From JAVJSU01 sp040219275 (lineage in GTDB: Bacteria > Chloroflexota > Anaerolineae > Aggregatilineales > Phototrophicaceae), in the NCBI GenBank assembly GCA_040219275.1, contig JAVJSU010000039.1:186001-250000 (forward strand): DNA of 64,000 nt, read 5' to 3'. The translations under genes were made by a program, and so were the position numbers. Position 1 is the first letter of the stretch. Every line of letters starts with the position of its first letter. The notes under the pieces were generated by a model. The model saw nothing but the letters and a program-made list of their open reading frames with translations. It was not told the DNA's origin and searched no databases. Below, in pieces: positions 1 to 9,262 of this stretch.

Positions 1-1328
1 GATGCCGCGATTTCGTCTTCACGGGCAAATAAGCCAGCATCCCCCAGCAACGCATCGAGAATCAGGCGTTCATAGGCTTCTGGAATGGGATTTGCCCCGA
101 ATGACGTGTCATAGTGAAATTCCATGTCGACAGCGCGCCCGATACGGCTATCCGGTTGCTTGGCATCAAAACGCAGGTGAATGCCCTCATCAGGTTGGAT
201 GCAAATGGACAACGTATTCGGGATTTTGCTATCGCTGTGCTGAATATCAAACAGGTGCATAGGTGGCTGACGGAATTGAATCACGATTTCGCTGGTTTTG
301 CGCTTTAATGCTTTACCGGAACGCATAAAAAACGGAACGCCTTGCCAGCGCCAATTATCAATATACAGCTTAAGCGCGGCATAAGTCGGTGTTTCCGACC
401 CTTCTGCCACACCCTCTAAGTCCGAATAACCGCGATATTGTGCACGCACCGTTTCGCTGAGTTTTGCGGGGCGAATGGCGTTCATGACTTTCGCTTTTTC
501 ATCACGCAGATGATCGGCGGAAAGCGAAATCGGCGGTTCCATCGTTGTCAATGCCAGCAATTGCATCAAGTGATTCTGGAACATATCGCGCAATATACCG
601 GAGCCATCATAATAATCTGCCCTCCGCCCCACATCGACTGTTTCAGCAACCGTAATCTGCACGTTGCTGATAAAGTTACGATTCCAGACGGGTTCAAAAA
701 TCGTGTTCGCAAATCGGAAAAATAGGATATTCTGTGCCGTTTCTTTACCCAGATAATGGTCAATCCGGTAAACGCGTGATTCCTTAAAGACCGTATGCAC
801 AACCTCGTTTAGCGCCTCAGCAGACGCAGAGTCATAGCCGAACGGTTTTTCAATGATGATGCGCTTCCAGCCTTTAGTTTCGTCCTGCATATCAGTTTCT
901 TTGAGGTTGAGCAAAATCGGCTCGTATAAAGACGGTGCAGTTGACAGATAATAAAGGCGATTAGCTTGCTTCTTTTCCCACTGATGCACAAACGCGTTTA
1001 ATTCACGATAATCGGCTTCTTCTTTTGCATTCCCCGGCACATACCAGATATGCTCAGAAAAGGTCGCCCATTGCTCATCAGTAAAACTATCCGCACTGTG
1101 TTCCTTTACACCTGCGACAACTTCCGCACGGAAATCTTCATGGCTGTATTTGGTACGCGATACACCGACCACGTTAAATTCTTCTGGCAGGCGTTTTTTG
1201 AGATAGAGGTTATACAGCGCCGGAATCAATTTACGCTGGGTCAGATCACCCGATGCGCCGAAAATGATTATCGTCACCGGATCACAAACTTCCGGTTGTT
1301 TGCTGTTAGTGCCATTCGTATTGACCAT
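1..1328 (-). CDS. zwf: Glucose-6-phosphate 1-dehydrogenase (3' end beyond window)
   Basis: This gene oxidises glucose-6-phosphate to 6-phosphogluconolactone, the first step of the oxidative pentose phosphate pathway. The frame starts at an ATG at 1328 behind a GGGGAG ribosome site and runs off the left edge after about 442 codons; the family usually has 480-510 residues. The N-terminal nucleotide-binding motif GASGDLTQRK lies at residues 24-33, and the active-site signature RIDHYLGK is near residue 185. It follows gnd by 9 bases, so the two are almost certainly co-transcribed. The only oddity is the truncation by the window edge. Confidence 0.96.
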   Translation of the reverse strand, partial: MVNTNGTNSKQPEVCDPVTIIIFGASGDLTQRKLIPALYNLYLKKRLPEEFNVVGVSRTKYSHEDFRAEVVAGVKEHSADSFTDEQWATFSEHIWYVPGNAKEEADYRELNAFVHQWEKKQANRLYYLSTAPSLYEPILLNLKETDMQDETKGWKRIIIEKPFGYDSASAEALNEVVHTVFKESRVYRIDHYLGKETAQNILFFRFANTIFEPVWNRNFISNVQITVAETVDVGRRADYYDGSGILRDMFQNHLMQLLALTTMEPPISLSADHLRDEKAKVMNAIRPAKLSETVRAQYRGYSDLEGVAEGSETPTYAALKLYIDNWRWQGVPFFMRSGKALKRKTSEIVIQFRQPPMHLFDIQHSDSKIPNTLSICIQPDEGIHLRFDAKQPDSRIGRAVDMEFHYDTSFGANPIPEAYERLILDALLGDAGLFAREDEIAA

Positions 1329-1337
1329 GACTCTCCC

Positions 1338-2246
1338 CTATTCCGCTTTCTTCACCGCATGACCGCCAAATTGATTCCGCATTGCCGCCAGCAATTTATC
1401 TGAATAGGCATCTTCGCGGCGGCTATAGAAACGCGCCATCAACGCCATCATAATCACCGGCGCGGGCACATCCTGATCGATTGCCTCGAAGATTGTCCAG
1501 CGACCTTCACCGGAATCGTTCACCCATCCGCGAATATCTTTCAATTCCTGATCTTCTTTAAGCGCGTTCGCCGTCAGATCGAGCAACCACGAGCGGATTA
1601 CACTCCCAAAGCGCCAGATTTCCGCCACTTGATAAAGGTCAACATCAAATTCTTTCTTGGCTTTGATGATCTCGAACCCTTCGGCATAGGCTTGCATCAT
1701 GCCATATTCGATGCCGTTATGCACCATTTTGACGAAATGTCCCGATCCCGTCGGTCCAACATGCCCCCACCCTTGATCCGGCGCAGGTGCAAGCGTTTCT
1801 AAGATCGGGCGAATATGGCTGAGTGCCTCGTCATCCCCGCCGACCATCATGCTATAGCCTTCTTTTAGCCCCCATACGCCACCACTCGTCCCCACATCAA
1901 CCAAGTGAATACCCGCTTCCTTGAGTGATTCATTATGACGAATGGTATCTTTATAATTGCTGTTGCCACCATCAATCACAATATCGCCCGCAGAAAGCAA
2001 GGATTTGAGTGAATCAAGCGTGATCTCTGTCGGCTTTCCGGATGGAACCATCACCCACACCGTACGCGGGGATGCTAATTTACTCACCAATTCTTCAAGA
2101 GTTGCCGCGCCAGTCGCTCCCTCTTTCTCAGATACGGCGATTACGTCCGCACTTAAGTCCGTTACGACAAGCTCATGTCCGCCATCCATCAGGCGTTTGG
2201 TCATATTCGCGCCCATCTTACCCAAGCCTACCATGCCAAGTTGCAT
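1338..2246 (-). CDS. gnd: 6-phosphogluconate dehydrogenase, short (about 300-residue) form
   Basis: This enzyme catalyses oxidative decarboxylation of 6-phosphogluconate to ribulose-5-phosphate. I chose the ATG at 2246 because a GAGGAG site sits just upstream; a TTG 15 bases earlier lies inside that site. The 302-residue protein has the Rossmann motif GLGKMGANM at residues 7-15, the substrate loop SGGVWG (121-126) and the catalytic FVKMVHNGIE block with K173, N177 and E180. It belongs to the short class rather than the roughly 470-residue E. coli type. Residue D30 ends the second strand (VVTD), where NADP-specific enzymes usually carry N-R-S/T, so an NAD preference is likely but inferred. It precedes zwf. 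Confidence 0.95.
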   Translation of the reverse strand: MQLGMVGLGKMGANMTKRLMDGGHELVVTDLSADVIAVSEKEGATGAATLEELVSKLASPRTVWVMVPSGKPTEITLDSLKSLLSAGDIVIDGGNSNYKDTIRHNESLKEAGIHLVDVGTSGGVWGLKEGYSMMVGGDDEALSHIRPILETLAPAPDQGWGHVGPTGSGHFVKMVHNGIEYGMMQAYAEGFEIIKAKKEFDVDLYQVAEIWRFGSVIRSWLLDLTANALKEDQELKDIRGWVNDSGEGRWTIFEAIDQDVPAPVIMMALMARFYSRREDAYSDKLLAAMRNQFGGHAVKKAE

Positions 2247-2400
2247 CGTCACTCTCCTCAAGTTAGGTTAATCGAAGTCAACGAAGATGAATTGTAACAC
2301 CTTCGCGTTTACTAAATATAAACAGTGGCTTAATCATTTCCTAAAATTAGTGCGCCACACTCACCTCTTGTAGACGAACCGTTGACCGGAAGGCTTACGC

Positions 2401-3702
2401 ATGACCCCACCCGCACAACTTACCCGTGAGCTTGGCATTCCCGGCGCAACCTTAATGGGCTTAGGCTCAATTATTGGCACGGGCGTATTCGTCAGTATTG
2501 GCATCGCCGCCGGGGTCGCAGGGTCAGCGGTCATTCTTGCTATCGCAATCGGTGCAATCGTCGCCGCCTTTAACGGCTTAAGTAGCGCCCAACTCGCCGC
2601 TAATCATCCCGTCAGCGGTGGCACGTATGAATACGGCTATCGCTATCTCAACCCACAACTTGGCTTCATCGCGGGCTGGGCGTTTCTTTTGGCGAAAAGT
2701 GCCTCTGCCGCCACCGCCGCACTCGGATTTTCCGGCTACCTGCTAGAGACTCTCGATCTTGACGGTGATTTGCTGGTACCAATTGCCTTGATCGGTGTAA
2801 TCATTTTGACTGGAATCGTGCTGGCAGGCATTCGACGTTCCAACACCGCGAACACGCTCATTGTGTCCGTTACGCTGGCGGTCTTGCTGTTTTTCATCAT
2901 GGGTGGCATCTCAACCGGATTGGATGGATCAAATTTCACGCCGTTTTTACCGGAAAGTGGCAATACAGGCGAAGACATTCGTGCGGTACTTTACGCCAGC
3001 GCCTTGATGTTCGTCGCGTATACGGGATATGGGCGCATCGCCACCCTCGGCGAAGAAGTCCGCGATCCAAAGCGCACCATTCCGCGTGCGATCATCACGA
3101 CATTGTTGGTCACGATGATCCTGTACATGGGTGTCGGGATCGTCGGCGTGGGACTCATCAGTGCAGACGGATTAGCCAGCGCAACCGATACCCAAGCCGC
3201 CCCTTTAGAGGTCGCCGCCCGCAATTTTGATCTGAGCATCGCCCCGCAAATTCTGGCAGTTGGTGCGGTCACAGCGATGATTGGCGTGCTGTTAAATCTT
3301 ATTCTCGGCTTATCACGTGTGCTTTTGGCGATGGGTCGCCGCCATGATATGCCGCCTGCTGTAGCGCGTATCAACGCTTCCGGTACAACACCCTATATTG
3401 CCGTTATTGTGATGGGAACCGTCATCGCCGGATTGGTGCTGATTGGTGACGTAAAAACAACGTGGTCGTTCAGCGCCTTCACTGTGCTAATTTATTACTC
3501 AATCACCAATCTCGCCGCCTTACAATTGACCGCCAAAGAACGACTTTTCCCGCGTGCCGTGTCATGGGCGGGATTGGGCGCATGTTTATTCTTAGCATTC
3601 TGGGTAAATGTCGAGGTGTGGGTGATCGGGTTAATTGTTCTTGGCGCAGGCTTGGTCTGGCAGATAATCGCCCGACGCATGTTCGGCGCACCTAAAGTTT
3701 AG
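2401..3702 (+). CDS. APC-superfamily amino acid permease
   Basis: This is a 433-residue, almost wholly hydrophobic protein with about 12 predicted membrane segments. Its N-terminal motif GLGSIIGTGVFVSIG is typical of the amino acid-polyamine-organocation superfamily, where a discontinuous first helix binds substrate. It probably imports or exchanges an amino acid across the cytoplasmic membrane, but the substrate cannot be read from the sequence. The ATG at 2401 has a GGAAGG site about 8 bases upstream. The gene is divergent from gnd-zwf across 150 bp and converges with the CDGSH gene across a strong hairpin. Confidence 0.88.
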   Translation: MTPPAQLTRELGIPGATLMGLGSIIGTGVFVSIGIAAGVAGSAVILAIAIGAIVAAFNGLSSAQLAANHPVSGGTYEYGYRYLNPQLGFIAGWAFLLAKSASAATAALGFSGYLLETLDLDGDLLVPIALIGVIILTGIVLAGIRRSNTANTLIVSVTLAVLLFFIMGGISTGLDGSNFTPFLPESGNTGEDIRAVLYASALMFVAYTGYGRIATLGEEVRDPKRTIPRAIITTLLVTMILYMGVGIVGVGLISADGLASATDTQAAPLEVAARNFDLSIAPQILAVGAVTAMIGVLLNLILGLSRVLLAMGRRHDMPPAVARINASGTTPYIAVIVMGTVIAGLVLIGDVKTTWSFSAFTVLIYYSITNLAALQLTAKERLFPRAVSWAGLGACLFLAFWVNVEVWVIGLIVLGAGLVWQIIARRMFGAPKV

Positions 3703-3706
3703 GGAT

Positions 3707-3743
3707 TGTATTGGCGGACTGATTATCCCGATCCGCCAATACA
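3707..3743. terminator. Hairpin between convergent genes
   Basis: A perfect 12-bp stem (TGTATTGGCGGA at 3707-3718 with its complement at 3732-3743) has a 13-nt loop. It lies 4 bases after the permease stop and 21 bases before the end of the convergent CDGSH gene. It is followed by only a short T-rich stretch on either strand, so it is either a bidirectional terminator or an RNA 3'-end stabiliser. Confidence 0.7.
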
Positions 3744-3764
3744 TTTCTTGAGCCGACGAAGCAG

Positions 3765-4424
3765 TTAGTCGCCCTCAAAGCCCACCGTGCGATGTGTGCC
3801 ATCACAGAATGGCTTATTGCTCGAATGTCCACAGCGGCACAAAGCGGTGGCTGTACCCAAAAACACGCTCTGACCATCAGCGCCGATGATTTCAATTTCA
3901 CCACTTAACAACAATGGACCATTTTTCGCTGTTTCGACGTGCAATCGACTTTCACCCGTTGCATTGGGGTCGGAGTTCGGATGTTCGTCAGGCGTACCCG
4001 TATCCTTAAAGTGAATGTCTTTATGTGTGTTATCACAGAAGGGCTTGTTGTTAGACGCGCCACAACGACATAGCGCCACCCGCACATCTTCGATAATCAT
4101 TTCGCCCGATGAATTGATGATTGCGACATCACCACGCACGTAAAGCGGACCATCAGGGACAATCCGAATCGTGTTGTCTTCGGGTGTTTGTTCCTGTGCG
4201 CCACCATCTTTACGACTAAAATGCAGAGCACCTGTCGGGCAATGTTGGATTGTTTCGGCGAGCGCGTCCGTGGTTGGTGTGTTATCCGGTTGAATCCACG
4301 GGCGTTTATCCACATCAAACACCGCCGATAAGCGATTTACACACTCTTTCGCATGGATACAGCGTTTGACATCATACTGAACATCAATTTCCTGACCTTC
4401 GTAATTACGAGCTTTCCCAGCCAT
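3765..4424 (-). CDS. Iron-sulfur protein with one 4Fe-4S-like and two CDGSH domains
   Basis: This 219-residue soluble protein probably works in electron transfer or iron-sulfur handling. Residues 1-70 resemble the divergent single-cluster ferredoxin domain, with C22, C28 and C62 as likely ligands. Two CDGSH-type motifs follow: CRC...FCDNTH at residues 119-134 and CRC...FCDGTH at 196-211. Each has the three-Cys one-His arrangement that binds a 2Fe-2S cluster in the mitoNEET family. The ATG at 4424 is the first plausible start. The gene stands between the APC permease and the sugar transporter and shows no clear operon link. The redox partner is unknown. Confidence 0.9.
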   Translation of the reverse strand: MAGKARNYEGQEIDVQYDVKRCIHAKECVNRLSAVFDVDKRPWIQPDNTPTTDALAETIQHCPTGALHFSRKDGGAQEQTPEDNTIRIVPDGPLYVRGDVAIINSSGEMIIEDVRVALCRCGASNNKPFCDNTHKDIHFKDTGTPDEHPNSDPNATGESRLHVETAKNGPLLLSGEIEIIGADGQSVFLGTATALCRCGHSSNKPFCDGTHRTVGFEGD

Positions 4425-4493
4425 TTACAACACTTTCCGCTAACTATAAATTCGTGAATGTTCTAATATACGCAACGAAACACTGATTTGCCA

Positions 4494-5381
4494 CTATTTG
4501 TCACGCGTAATCGCAAAACCGTTCATAAATTGCTTCTGTAAGGCAAGAAACAGAATCAACGGCGGGATTGAGGCGATAATCCCCGCCGCCATAAGCAAGC
4601 CAAAATCAGTTTGTGCGCCGGTTGCATTCACCGCCTGCCGCACACCCACCTGTAGCATCTGTTCCGCCGTATCCGAGATCACAAGACGGGGCCAAAGATA
4701 TTGATTCCACATCGCGATAAATTGAATCATAGCGTGTGCGCCAATCACATTCCACGACATCGGGATCAACACCGAAAACAGGAAGCGTAAGGGGGTCGCG
4801 CCGTCAATCTGCGCCGCTTCAACCAATTCTTTCGGGATGTTGCTAAAGTGCTGACGGAACAAAAATGCGCCGACGGCTGTCGCTAAAAATGGCATGGTCA
4901 GCGCCAATTTAGGATTGGTCTGTATCCATTCCAACTCTGCGACCAACCGAAACAACGGGAATAAAATGATCTCCGTAGGCATGAGCAAGGTCATCAATAC
5001 GACGAAAAACAGCACCCACTTGCCGGGAAACTTGAAGAACACAAACGCCAACCCCGCCAACATCGCCAGAATCGTCTTGACGATAACAACCACCATCGTG
5101 ATAACCGTCGTGTTATAAATCAACCGTCCGAATTGACGTGTATCAAACAGTGTGTTGACGTTATCAAATAAATCGCCCCCCGGTGGGAACAATTGGGGCG
5201 GCACAACAAACGCCTGCTGAATCGTCAACGTTGCCACCTGCAAAGCATAGAGCGCGGGCAAGGCGGTCAAAAAACAGACGATAATCAAGCCAAAATGCAC
5301 ACCCCAGCGCGTTTTTGTGCGTCTTTTGGGGACAAAGTCGTTCTGCGTTTTAGTTGGTGAACTCACTTGTGTATTGTTCAT
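4494..5381 (-). CDS. Carbohydrate ABC transporter permease, MalG type
   Basis: This is one of the two inner-membrane subunits of a CUT1-type sugar importer. The 295-residue protein has six predicted membrane segments. The cytoplasmic EAA loop, EAAQIDGATPLRFLFSVLIP, near residues 190-210 is the docking site for the ATPase. It is the last gene of the reverse-strand set that runs binding protein, MalF-like permease, histidine phosphatase, MalG-like permease. No ATP-binding subunit is encoded here, so a shared MsiK/UgpC-type ATPase elsewhere is likely. The sugar is not identifiable. Confidence 0.93.
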   Translation of the reverse strand: MNNTQVSSPTKTQNDFVPKRRTKTRWGVHFGLIIVCFLTALPALYALQVATLTIQQAFVVPPQLFPPGGDLFDNVNTLFDTRQFGRLIYNTTVITMVVVIVKTILAMLAGLAFVFFKFPGKWVLFFVVLMTLLMPTEIILFPLFRLVAELEWIQTNPKLALTMPFLATAVGAFLFRQHFSNIPKELVEAAQIDGATPLRFLFSVLIPMSWNVIGAHAMIQFIAMWNQYLWPRLVISDTAEQMLQVGVRQAVNATGAQTDFGLLMAAGIIASIPPLILFLALQKQFMNGFAITRDK

Positions 5382-5435
5382 AATAATTTCTGTTGACCAA
5401 TAACTTATTCGAATTGTGTTGTCGTAATTACCGAT

Positions 5436-6053
5436 TTACTTCAAATGGTGATAATCATTCGTCCGTTCCAGTATCCAGCGTTCCTGCTTATCAGATCTGT
5501 ACCAGTGTGTGATGGATGTATGATGTATTTCCGGCGAAACTCGCGGCGGAATTGCCAGACTAAAGCCGAAGAAATAAGCAAATGTCGCCTGAATAAATGC
5601 GCCATGTGAAGCAAGCAATATCGTTTTGCCTTGATGCTCATTAAGGATTCGATTCATCGCCACATTCACCCGAAGCGAAAATTCCAGTAACGTTTCACAT
5701 CCTTCAATCCAACGATAATAGGGCTTCTCCGCCGCAGAAAGCGCCTCCCACGGACGCATAAACTCTTCGTCGGTTAATGTGCCGTCATCGCTCCGCCACT
5801 CTTCAACATCTTCATCAAAGATAATTGGCATATCGAAAATGGGTGCGATGATCTCGGCAGTTTCTTTAGCACGACGCTCCGGGCTGGCGATCAACACATC
5901 AGGCTTAATTTCTTCACTATGCTTCAAGCGATCTCGTAAGTGTTCTGCCTGCTTTAACCCTTCAGCCGAAAGACCGAGATCACGTCTCGGAAATTTTCCG
6001 TCAACCGTATCATAAATAGAATCACCATGTCGCACTATGTAGAGATGTGTCAT
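5436..6053 (-). CDS. Histidine phosphatase family protein
   Basis: This 205-residue protein belongs to the phosphoglycerate-mutase-like histidine phosphatase superfamily. The phosphorylated histidine sits in the N-terminal motif LYIVRHGDS (R8-H9-G10), and a second conserved block, SPERRAKETAEI, follows. The downstream partner histidine is in LASHGAF. I chose the ATG at 6053, which has AAAGGA eight bases upstream, over the ATG at 6077, which has no site. The gene lies between the two sugar-permease genes with gaps of about 50 bases, so it is probably co-expressed and may act on a sugar phosphate. Its substrate cannot be inferred. Confidence 0.9.
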   Translation of the reverse strand: MTHLYIVRHGDSIYDTVDGKFPRRDLGLSAEGLKQAEHLRDRLKHSEEIKPDVLIASPERRAKETAEIIAPIFDMPIIFDEDVEEWRSDDGTLTDEEFMRPWEALSAAEKPYYRWIEGCETLLEFSLRVNVAMNRILNEHQGKTILLASHGAFIQATFAYFFGFSLAIPPRVSPEIHHTSITHWYRSDKQERWILERTNDYHHLK

Positions 6054-6099
6054 TTGATATATCCTTTGCAAATCCATTCACAGTTATGCCTGAACCGAC

Positions 6100-7701
6100 C
6101 TAATCCGCATACGTCACCCGTGTTTCAAGATAACGGAATTGCACCACTGTGATGACGGCCACCAGCAAAAATAACACGATTGACTGTGCCGCCGCCGCAC
6201 CAATTTGTGCACCCGGCGCGAACGCGTCCGAATACAGCTTGAAAATCAATACATCGGTTGCGCCCCCATCCTGCCCCGCCAAACCGAGCGGAGGACCACC
6301 CTGCGTCAGCGTATCCACCGCCCCGTAAATACCATAAAAGGCATAGGTCACATTGGTAATGAGCAAGAAGAACGTAAACGGCGACAGTAACGGCAAGGTA
6401 ATGCGTAAAAAGCGCTGGAAGCGATTCGCACCGTCAATTTCGGCGGCTTCCAGTAAATCTTTGGGGACGTTCTGCAAGCCAGCGACATAAAACAGAATAT
6501 TAAATCCAAGCGCGTTATACACGGAGGCGAAAATAATCACCCACGGCGCGAGTGACGGATCAGTAAACCAGTTAAGCGTCTCGCCCGTCAGTTGATAAAT
6601 GGCGTAGTTGATTAAGCCTGTGCGCCCCTGACGAAATAATCCGAGGAAGATGACACCGACGACTACGGGAGATAAGGCATAGGGCCAGATGAGCAATGTC
6701 CGATAGAAATTCGCCCCTTTGACCTTCTGTGATGCCAATATCGCAATCGACAACGCCAGCGCCATGCTAAAAGTCACAATCGCCGCCATCAGCACAAACG
6801 TGACGATAAAGCTATTCTGGTAAATGCTATCGTTGGCAAGATTCACATAGTTATCAAGGCAGACGAAACGCTCTTGCCGGAAACGTTGGGCATTCAATGA
6901 GAGCGTCGCCACCTGCATGGCAGGATAATAGAGAAACACGGCAAGGCTGACGAGCGTGGGCAATAGAAACGCAATCGGTAACATCCACCCTCTGAAAAAT
7001 CCGGCTGTGCCAGCATTCAATGGGCGATTCCTGCGTAATAACCATGTCCACAACGGAATAAGTACAATTAACGCGCTGATGAGCGTCACCAGATAACCAA
7101 TTTGTCGCTGAATCGCCTCGACTTCCGCGTTATAAGTGCAATGTTGCATCGGATAGCCAAGAATCTGTGATCCAAGTCCGCCCGCAATACCACCGAAAAG
7201 CACCGCTTGCCCCATCAACCGGAGCGCGTCCGGCTGGCTTAAACGGCGCACGGTCTCAGGCATTACCAGCGGACGGAGATCATCACGGCGGAAGAATGCT
7301 ACGATAATCATTGCACCCAGCGCGATGAAAAACGACTCGATCAGCACGAAGCCAAAAAGATATACCACTACCCCGACTGCCATACCTATAAGCTGAGATA
7401 TGCCGGAGACACGCAATTTGTCAATCATATTAGAGGCGTTCAATATGACGAAAAGGGTCATCACCGCGCCAAACACCGCGCCAACCAGCATTGATGCACC
7501 AAGCTGACCGCCATTGATCGCGCCATAATAATCAACCATGTTGCGAAGTGATTGCGGTGTATAGGCAATTGCCCTGCCGAGATATTCGACAAAGGTGACT
7601 AATCCCTCAAATTCGGTGGCGATAAACCAGCCCATGAAAAGCGTCGCACCGATGCCAACCGCGATTCCCCACAATTTATCGAAGCGAATGTCTTCTTCCA
7701 T
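6100..7701 (-). CDS. Carbohydrate ABC transporter permease, MalF type, with extra N-terminal membrane region
   Basis: This partner permease has 533 residues, far longer than the usual 290-320. The permease core occupies about residues 240-533 and carries the EAA loop LLEAAEIDGANRFQRFLRIT. The first 240 residues hold about five additional hydrophobic helices of unknown role. E. coli MalF also has extra N-terminal segments plus a periplasmic loop, but I see no clear similarity to that arrangement. The gene follows the binding-protein gene across a hairpin terminator and precedes the histidine phosphatase. The extra region may aid assembly or sensing. Confidence 0.92.
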   Translation of the reverse strand: MEEDIRFDKLWGIAVGIGATLFMGWFIATEFEGLVTFVEYLGRAIAYTPQSLRNMVDYYGAINGGQLGASMLVGAVFGAVMTLFVILNASNMIDKLRVSGISQLIGMAVGVVVYLFGFVLIESFFIALGAMIIVAFFRRDDLRPLVMPETVRRLSQPDALRLMGQAVLFGGIAGGLGSQILGYPMQHCTYNAEVEAIQRQIGYLVTLISALIVLIPLWTWLLRRNRPLNAGTAGFFRGWMLPIAFLLPTLVSLAVFLYYPAMQVATLSLNAQRFRQERFVCLDNYVNLANDSIYQNSFIVTFVLMAAIVTFSMALALSIAILASQKVKGANFYRTLLIWPYALSPVVVGVIFLGLFRQGRTGLINYAIYQLTGETLNWFTDPSLAPWVIIFASVYNALGFNILFYVAGLQNVPKDLLEAAEIDGANRFQRFLRITLPLLSPFTFFLLITNVTYAFYGIYGAVDTLTQGGPPLGLAGQDGGATDVLIFKLYSDAFAPGAQIGAAAAQSIVLFLLVAVITVVQFRYLETRVTYAD

Positions 7702-7727
7702 TTGGGTTGCCTCTGGAATAGCTTCTT

Positions 7728-7762
7728 AAAAAAAGTGGGATGAGCCAACCGACCCATCCCAC
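7728..7762 (-). terminator. Intra-operon intrinsic terminator after the binding-protein gene
   Basis: On the reverse strand an 8-bp stem (GTGGGATG with CATCCCAC, 7735-7742 and 7755-7762) is followed by seven T residues at 7734-7728. It lies between the solute-binding protein and its permeases. Partial termination here would give more binding protein than permease, a common arrangement for ABC importers. Confidence 0.85.
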
Positions 7763-7788
7763 GAAAACTGTCTAATCAATGATGCGAT

Positions 7789-9132
7789 TTACTCGAAGAA
7801 CGAGTTGTAGTCTGCTAAAGCTAAGTTAGCCAGTTCCGCCGCCGCCTGCAATGCCGCTTGAGGGTCTTCATCACCATCAACAACGGATTGGAACGCCGCC
7901 ACGATGATTTCGCCCAATTCTTGCCCCGGACCGAGGATCGCGCCGGCGGTTGCCGCGTTCGCTTCAGAATTCGCCAGTTGATCGACTGCGATACGGAAGT
8001 TAGGGTTTTCTTCATAGTAGCCGTCGGCTTCCAGTTGTTCCACCGAGCTAATACGATTCGGAATATAGCCGGTGCTGACGTGCCACAAAATATCATTTTC
8101 GGTGTTAGTAAGGAAGAAGGCAAAGTCTGCCGCGGCTTGTAGTTGTTCGTCGGATTGATCCACACTTAACCACAAGCTCGCACCACCAACGGTCATGCCA
8201 TTGGTCGCGTTTTCGTCCGGTAACGGGAGCGGCGCAACACCCAATTCAAAACCCTGCGCGGCGGCAAAGTTCTGGATCAAGGCTAAGCCCGCTGTACTGT
8301 TCAGTGTGATTGCGGTCTGTCTGCTCAAGAAAGCCAGACCTTCACCGTTATAATCACCCGCTGTACCGCTATAAGTATAGTAACCGGCTTCAGCAAGGCT
8401 ACTCCACCATTCCATTACGTTCAGCAACTCAGAGCTTTCACCCCATGTCACTGCTGTTGCGCGCCCATCACGCCCATTTTCATTGTTGGCGAGCACGCCA
8501 TTTTGCATCGCTACCCATTGATCGGCAAACCAGGATTCCATCGGCCAGTTAATACAACCGGAAAGCTCAAGTTCATCTGCCATCGTCATGATCGCTTCAC
8601 ACGCGGCTGTAATTTCCGCAAAGGTCGACGGCGCGGCTTCGGGGTCAAGCCCGGCGGCGGTGAAAATGTCCTTGTTGTAATAAAGCAACGGCGTTGAGGA
8701 GTTCCACGGTAAGCTCCAGATGTCATCATCAAGGCTGTAGTAATTCACGATGGTCGGGATGACATCGTCAAGTGTGGCGAGTTGCTCTTCACTGGCGACT
8801 TCGCTCACAGGGACAAAATAACCGGAGTCAATCGCCTGTTGTGTGAAGGCTTCTACCACCTGAACAATACTATATGCTGTGCCCTGATCAGCGGCGAGCA
8901 ACGCCTGATTGAACAATTCATCATAAACGGGGCTTAACGCAATCGGTGTGACGACAACGCCGGGATTTTCTGCCATAAATGCGTCAGCAATTTGCTGAAT
9001 CACAAGTTGGCGGTCATCATCGAAGATATGCGCAAAGGTGATTTCAATAGGATCATCCTGCGCGGTCACACTTGTACCGAGCATCATCCCCATCATTAAC
9101 ACAAGCACAAAAAGTAAACCTAATTTTTTCAA
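7789..9132 (-). CDS. Extracellular carbohydrate-binding protein of an ABC importer (family 1)
   Basis: This 447-residue protein captures the sugar outside the membrane. Residues 1-24 form a signal peptide with a Lys-Lys start and a hydrophobic core, predicted to be cut before QDDP. There is no lipobox cysteine. The mature part has the fold expected of MalE-like proteins, including the W-S-L-P-W block and a typical C-terminal helical region. The start is a TTG at 9132, with AAGGAG eight bases upstream. It is the first gene of the transporter set and is followed by an intrinsic terminator. The ligand is unknown. Confidence 0.93.
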   Translation of the reverse strand: MKKLGLLFVLVLMMGMMLGTSVTAQDDPIEITFAHIFDDDRQLVIQQIADAFMAENPGVVVTPIALSPVYDELFNQALLAADQGTAYSIVQVVEAFTQQAIDSGYFVPVSEVASEEQLATLDDVIPTIVNYYSLDDDIWSLPWNSSTPLLYYNKDIFTAAGLDPEAAPSTFAEITAACEAIMTMADELELSGCINWPMESWFADQWVAMQNGVLANNENGRDGRATAVTWGESSELLNVMEWWSSLAEAGYYTYSGTAGDYNGEGLAFLSRQTAITLNSTAGLALIQNFAAAQGFELGVAPLPLPDENATNGMTVGGASLWLSVDQSDEQLQAAADFAFFLTNTENDILWHVSTGYIPNRISSVEQLEADGYYEENPNFRIAVDQLANSEANAATAGAILGPGQELGEIIVAAFQSVVDGDEDPQAALQAAAELANLALADYNSFFE

Positions 9133-9220
9133 CGTTGTTTCTCCTTAAAATCATCGAACCAGCGCAACAATAGCGCAGATTAACCAAAGTATCGCCAATA
9201 TTTTTTTAAGTATGTGTTAA

Positions 9221-9244
9221 GAGATGGACGAAACTGCCCATCTC
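9221..9244 (-). terminator. Possible weak terminator after the PHP gene
   Basis: GAGATGG and CCATCTC form a 7-bp stem with a 10-nt loop, 19 bases beyond the reverse-strand PHP stop codon. The following sequence is only moderately T-rich, so termination is uncertain. It lies upstream of the binding-protein gene. Confidence 0.35.
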
Positions 9245-9262
9245 CTGCCTATTGTAACGCGC

